Shown here: piece by piece, positions 62,801 to 64,000 of the stretch
Layout of the letters: each line of letters opens with the position of its first letter
How positions within the stretch are numbered: position 1 is the first letter of the stretch
Assembly: GCA_003254925.1 (NCBI GenBank)
Contig: QANZ01045516.1
Span: 1,923 to 65,922, forward strand
DNA: 64,000 nucleotides
DNA from: Chamaecrista fasciculata
Lineage: Eukaryota; Streptophyta; Magnoliopsida; Fabales; Fabaceae
Reading direction: 5' to 3'
The notes under the pieces: model-generated
The model's database searches: none
Told to the model about the DNA's origin: nothing
What the model saw: only the letters and a program-made list of their open reading frames with translations
Made by a program: the position numbers and the translations under genes

Positions 62801-64000
62801 ATCTCCCCCCGTTAAGAAATTCAGTCCCCCGAATTTCTCAAGGACACTAACCTTAGCTCTTGAACAAATGTGGATACTTCGCTTGCATCTCATCCTCTAC
62901 TTCCCATGTAGCCTCTTCTTGTGAATGGTTCAGCCACATCACCTTCACAAGTAGAATCTCTTTTTTCCTTAACTTCTTGGTCTGTCGATCCAAAATCGCT
63001 ACTGGCACTTCTTCATATGTTAAGTTCTCCTCTAGCCGAACTTCCTGAGGCTGAATCACATGCGTTGGATCTGGTAAGTATTTCCTCAACATGGAAACAT
63101 GAAACACCGGCTAGACACCCTCTAACTCTGCAGGTAGGGGCAACCGGTAAGCAACATTTCCAACTCGATCAAGCACTTCAAAAGGCCCAATGTACCTAGA
63201 ACTCAACTTCCCTTTCTTACCGAACCTCATGACTCCTTTCATCGGAGAAACTCGTAGGAAGACTTGGTCACCAACTGAAAACTCCAATTCTATCCTTCGG
63301 TTGTCAACATATGCTTTCTGTCTACTTTGAGCCGTCAATAAATGCTCCCTTATTAGCTTCACTTTATCTAGGGCATCTTGTAACAAGTCAGGTTTCACAA
63401 GCTTTGTTTCCCCAACTTCAAACCAACCGATTGGGGATCTACACTGCCTCCCATAAAGGGCCTCAAAAGGAGCCATCTGAATACTCGCCTGATAATTATT
63501 ATTATAAGCAAATTCAGCCAATGGCAAATACTTCTCCCAACTTCCTCTAAAGTCCAGCACACAAGCTCTCAGCATGTCTTCCAAAATTTGGATGGTTCGT
63601 TCTGATTGCCCATTAGTTTGAGGGTGAAAAGCCGTGCTCAGGTCAAGTCTAGTTCCTAATGCTTCTTGCAAGGCTCTCCAAAATCGAGAAGTAAACTGTG
63701 GTCCTCTGTCAGAAATGATGGATAGTGGCACTCCATGCAACCTCACAATCTCATTCAGGTAATTCTGCGCATACTTAGCCACCCCATAAGTAGTCTTAAC
63801 AGGTAGAAAATGTGCAGACTTGGTGAGTCTATCAACAATCACCCACATAGAGTCATAGCCTTGCTGGCTACGTGACAATCCTGTCACAAAATCCATCGTG
63901 ATTCACTCCCACTTCCACTCGGGAATCTCAATCCTCTGGAACACTCCAGCCGACTTCTGATGTTCTGCCTTTACCTGTTGGCAAACTAGGCATTTTGAAA
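62801..64000 (-). mobile_element. Ty3/gypsy chromovirus, 3' part (runs off window)
   Basis: On the minus strand: integrase core and C-terminus (63111-63896; DRLTKSAHFLPVKTTY, SIISDRGPQFTSRFW, TAFHPQTNGQSERTIQ, EFAYNNNYQASIQMAPFEAL), followed by the GPF/Y-like module (RYIGPFEVLDRVGNVAYRL) and a chromodomain-like tail (62853-63107; ILDRQTKKLRKKEILLVKV, WLNHSQEEATWEVEDEM). The polypurine tract gggggagat lies at 62801-62810 and an LTR follows. The integrase-then-chromodomain order marks a chromovirus, most like the Tekay group. The window holds only the 3' end; at least one or two breaks are visible, so treat it as a fossil. Confidence 0.85.

Overview
The window is nuclear DNA of a flowering plant, almost certainly a eudicot. 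The coding genes have GT-AG introns of about 90-940 bases. The intergenic DNA is very AT-rich, and LTR retrotransposon pieces, long inverted-repeat elements and hAT MITEs make up most of the sequence. The species cannot be fixed from the sequence alone.

Four host genes are readable and look intact. (1) A single-exon DYW-class pentatricopeptide repeat protein (8066-10267, minus), resembling Arabidopsis At1g56690. (2) The chloroplast GNAT acetyltransferase NSI/GNAT2/SNAT1 in eight exons (12854-16739, minus), spliced here by hand to 244 residues. (3) An NPH3-type BTB protein in four exons (46464-50052, plus), 620 residues. (4) V-ATPase subunit E in six exons (50706-53849, minus), 228 residues. 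Genes 3 and 4 converge tail to tail with about 650 bases between their stops. They serve unrelated jobs: organelle RNA editing, plastid acetylation, membrane signalling or auxin/light responses, and vacuolar proton pumping.

Layout. 1-8047: a degraded Ty1/copia element with 2.3 kb LTRs, ending 18 bases past the stop of the PPR gene. 8-17 kb: PPR and NSI genes with small MITEs between and inside them. 17-31 kb: repeat country, with two related fold-back elements whose arms carry telomere-like repeats (17579-19969 and 27380-30059), a 5'-truncated LINE, a hAT MITE, and a roughly 1.1 kb repeat present twice in tandem. One of those two copies is an unoccupied site for the fold-back insertion in the other. 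31-46 kb: more fold-back elements, a complete-length but decayed copia element with 301-base LTRs and a 5-base target duplication (35416-40755), and a long-TIR element with a hAT element nested in it. 46-54 kb: the NPH3 and VHA-E genes; the VHA-E introns hold at least three copies of one MITE family. 54-64 kb: a hAT element with a GC-rich core, long LTR-like sequence with local tandem repeats, and the 3' part of a Ty3/gypsy chromovirus running off the right edge.

I saw no tRNA, rRNA, CRISPR array or microbial-type gene cluster. The most unusual signals are the telomere-like fold-back family with its filled/empty site pair, and a run of short palindromes sharing a TGAAG or AGAAG centre inside the second copia element.
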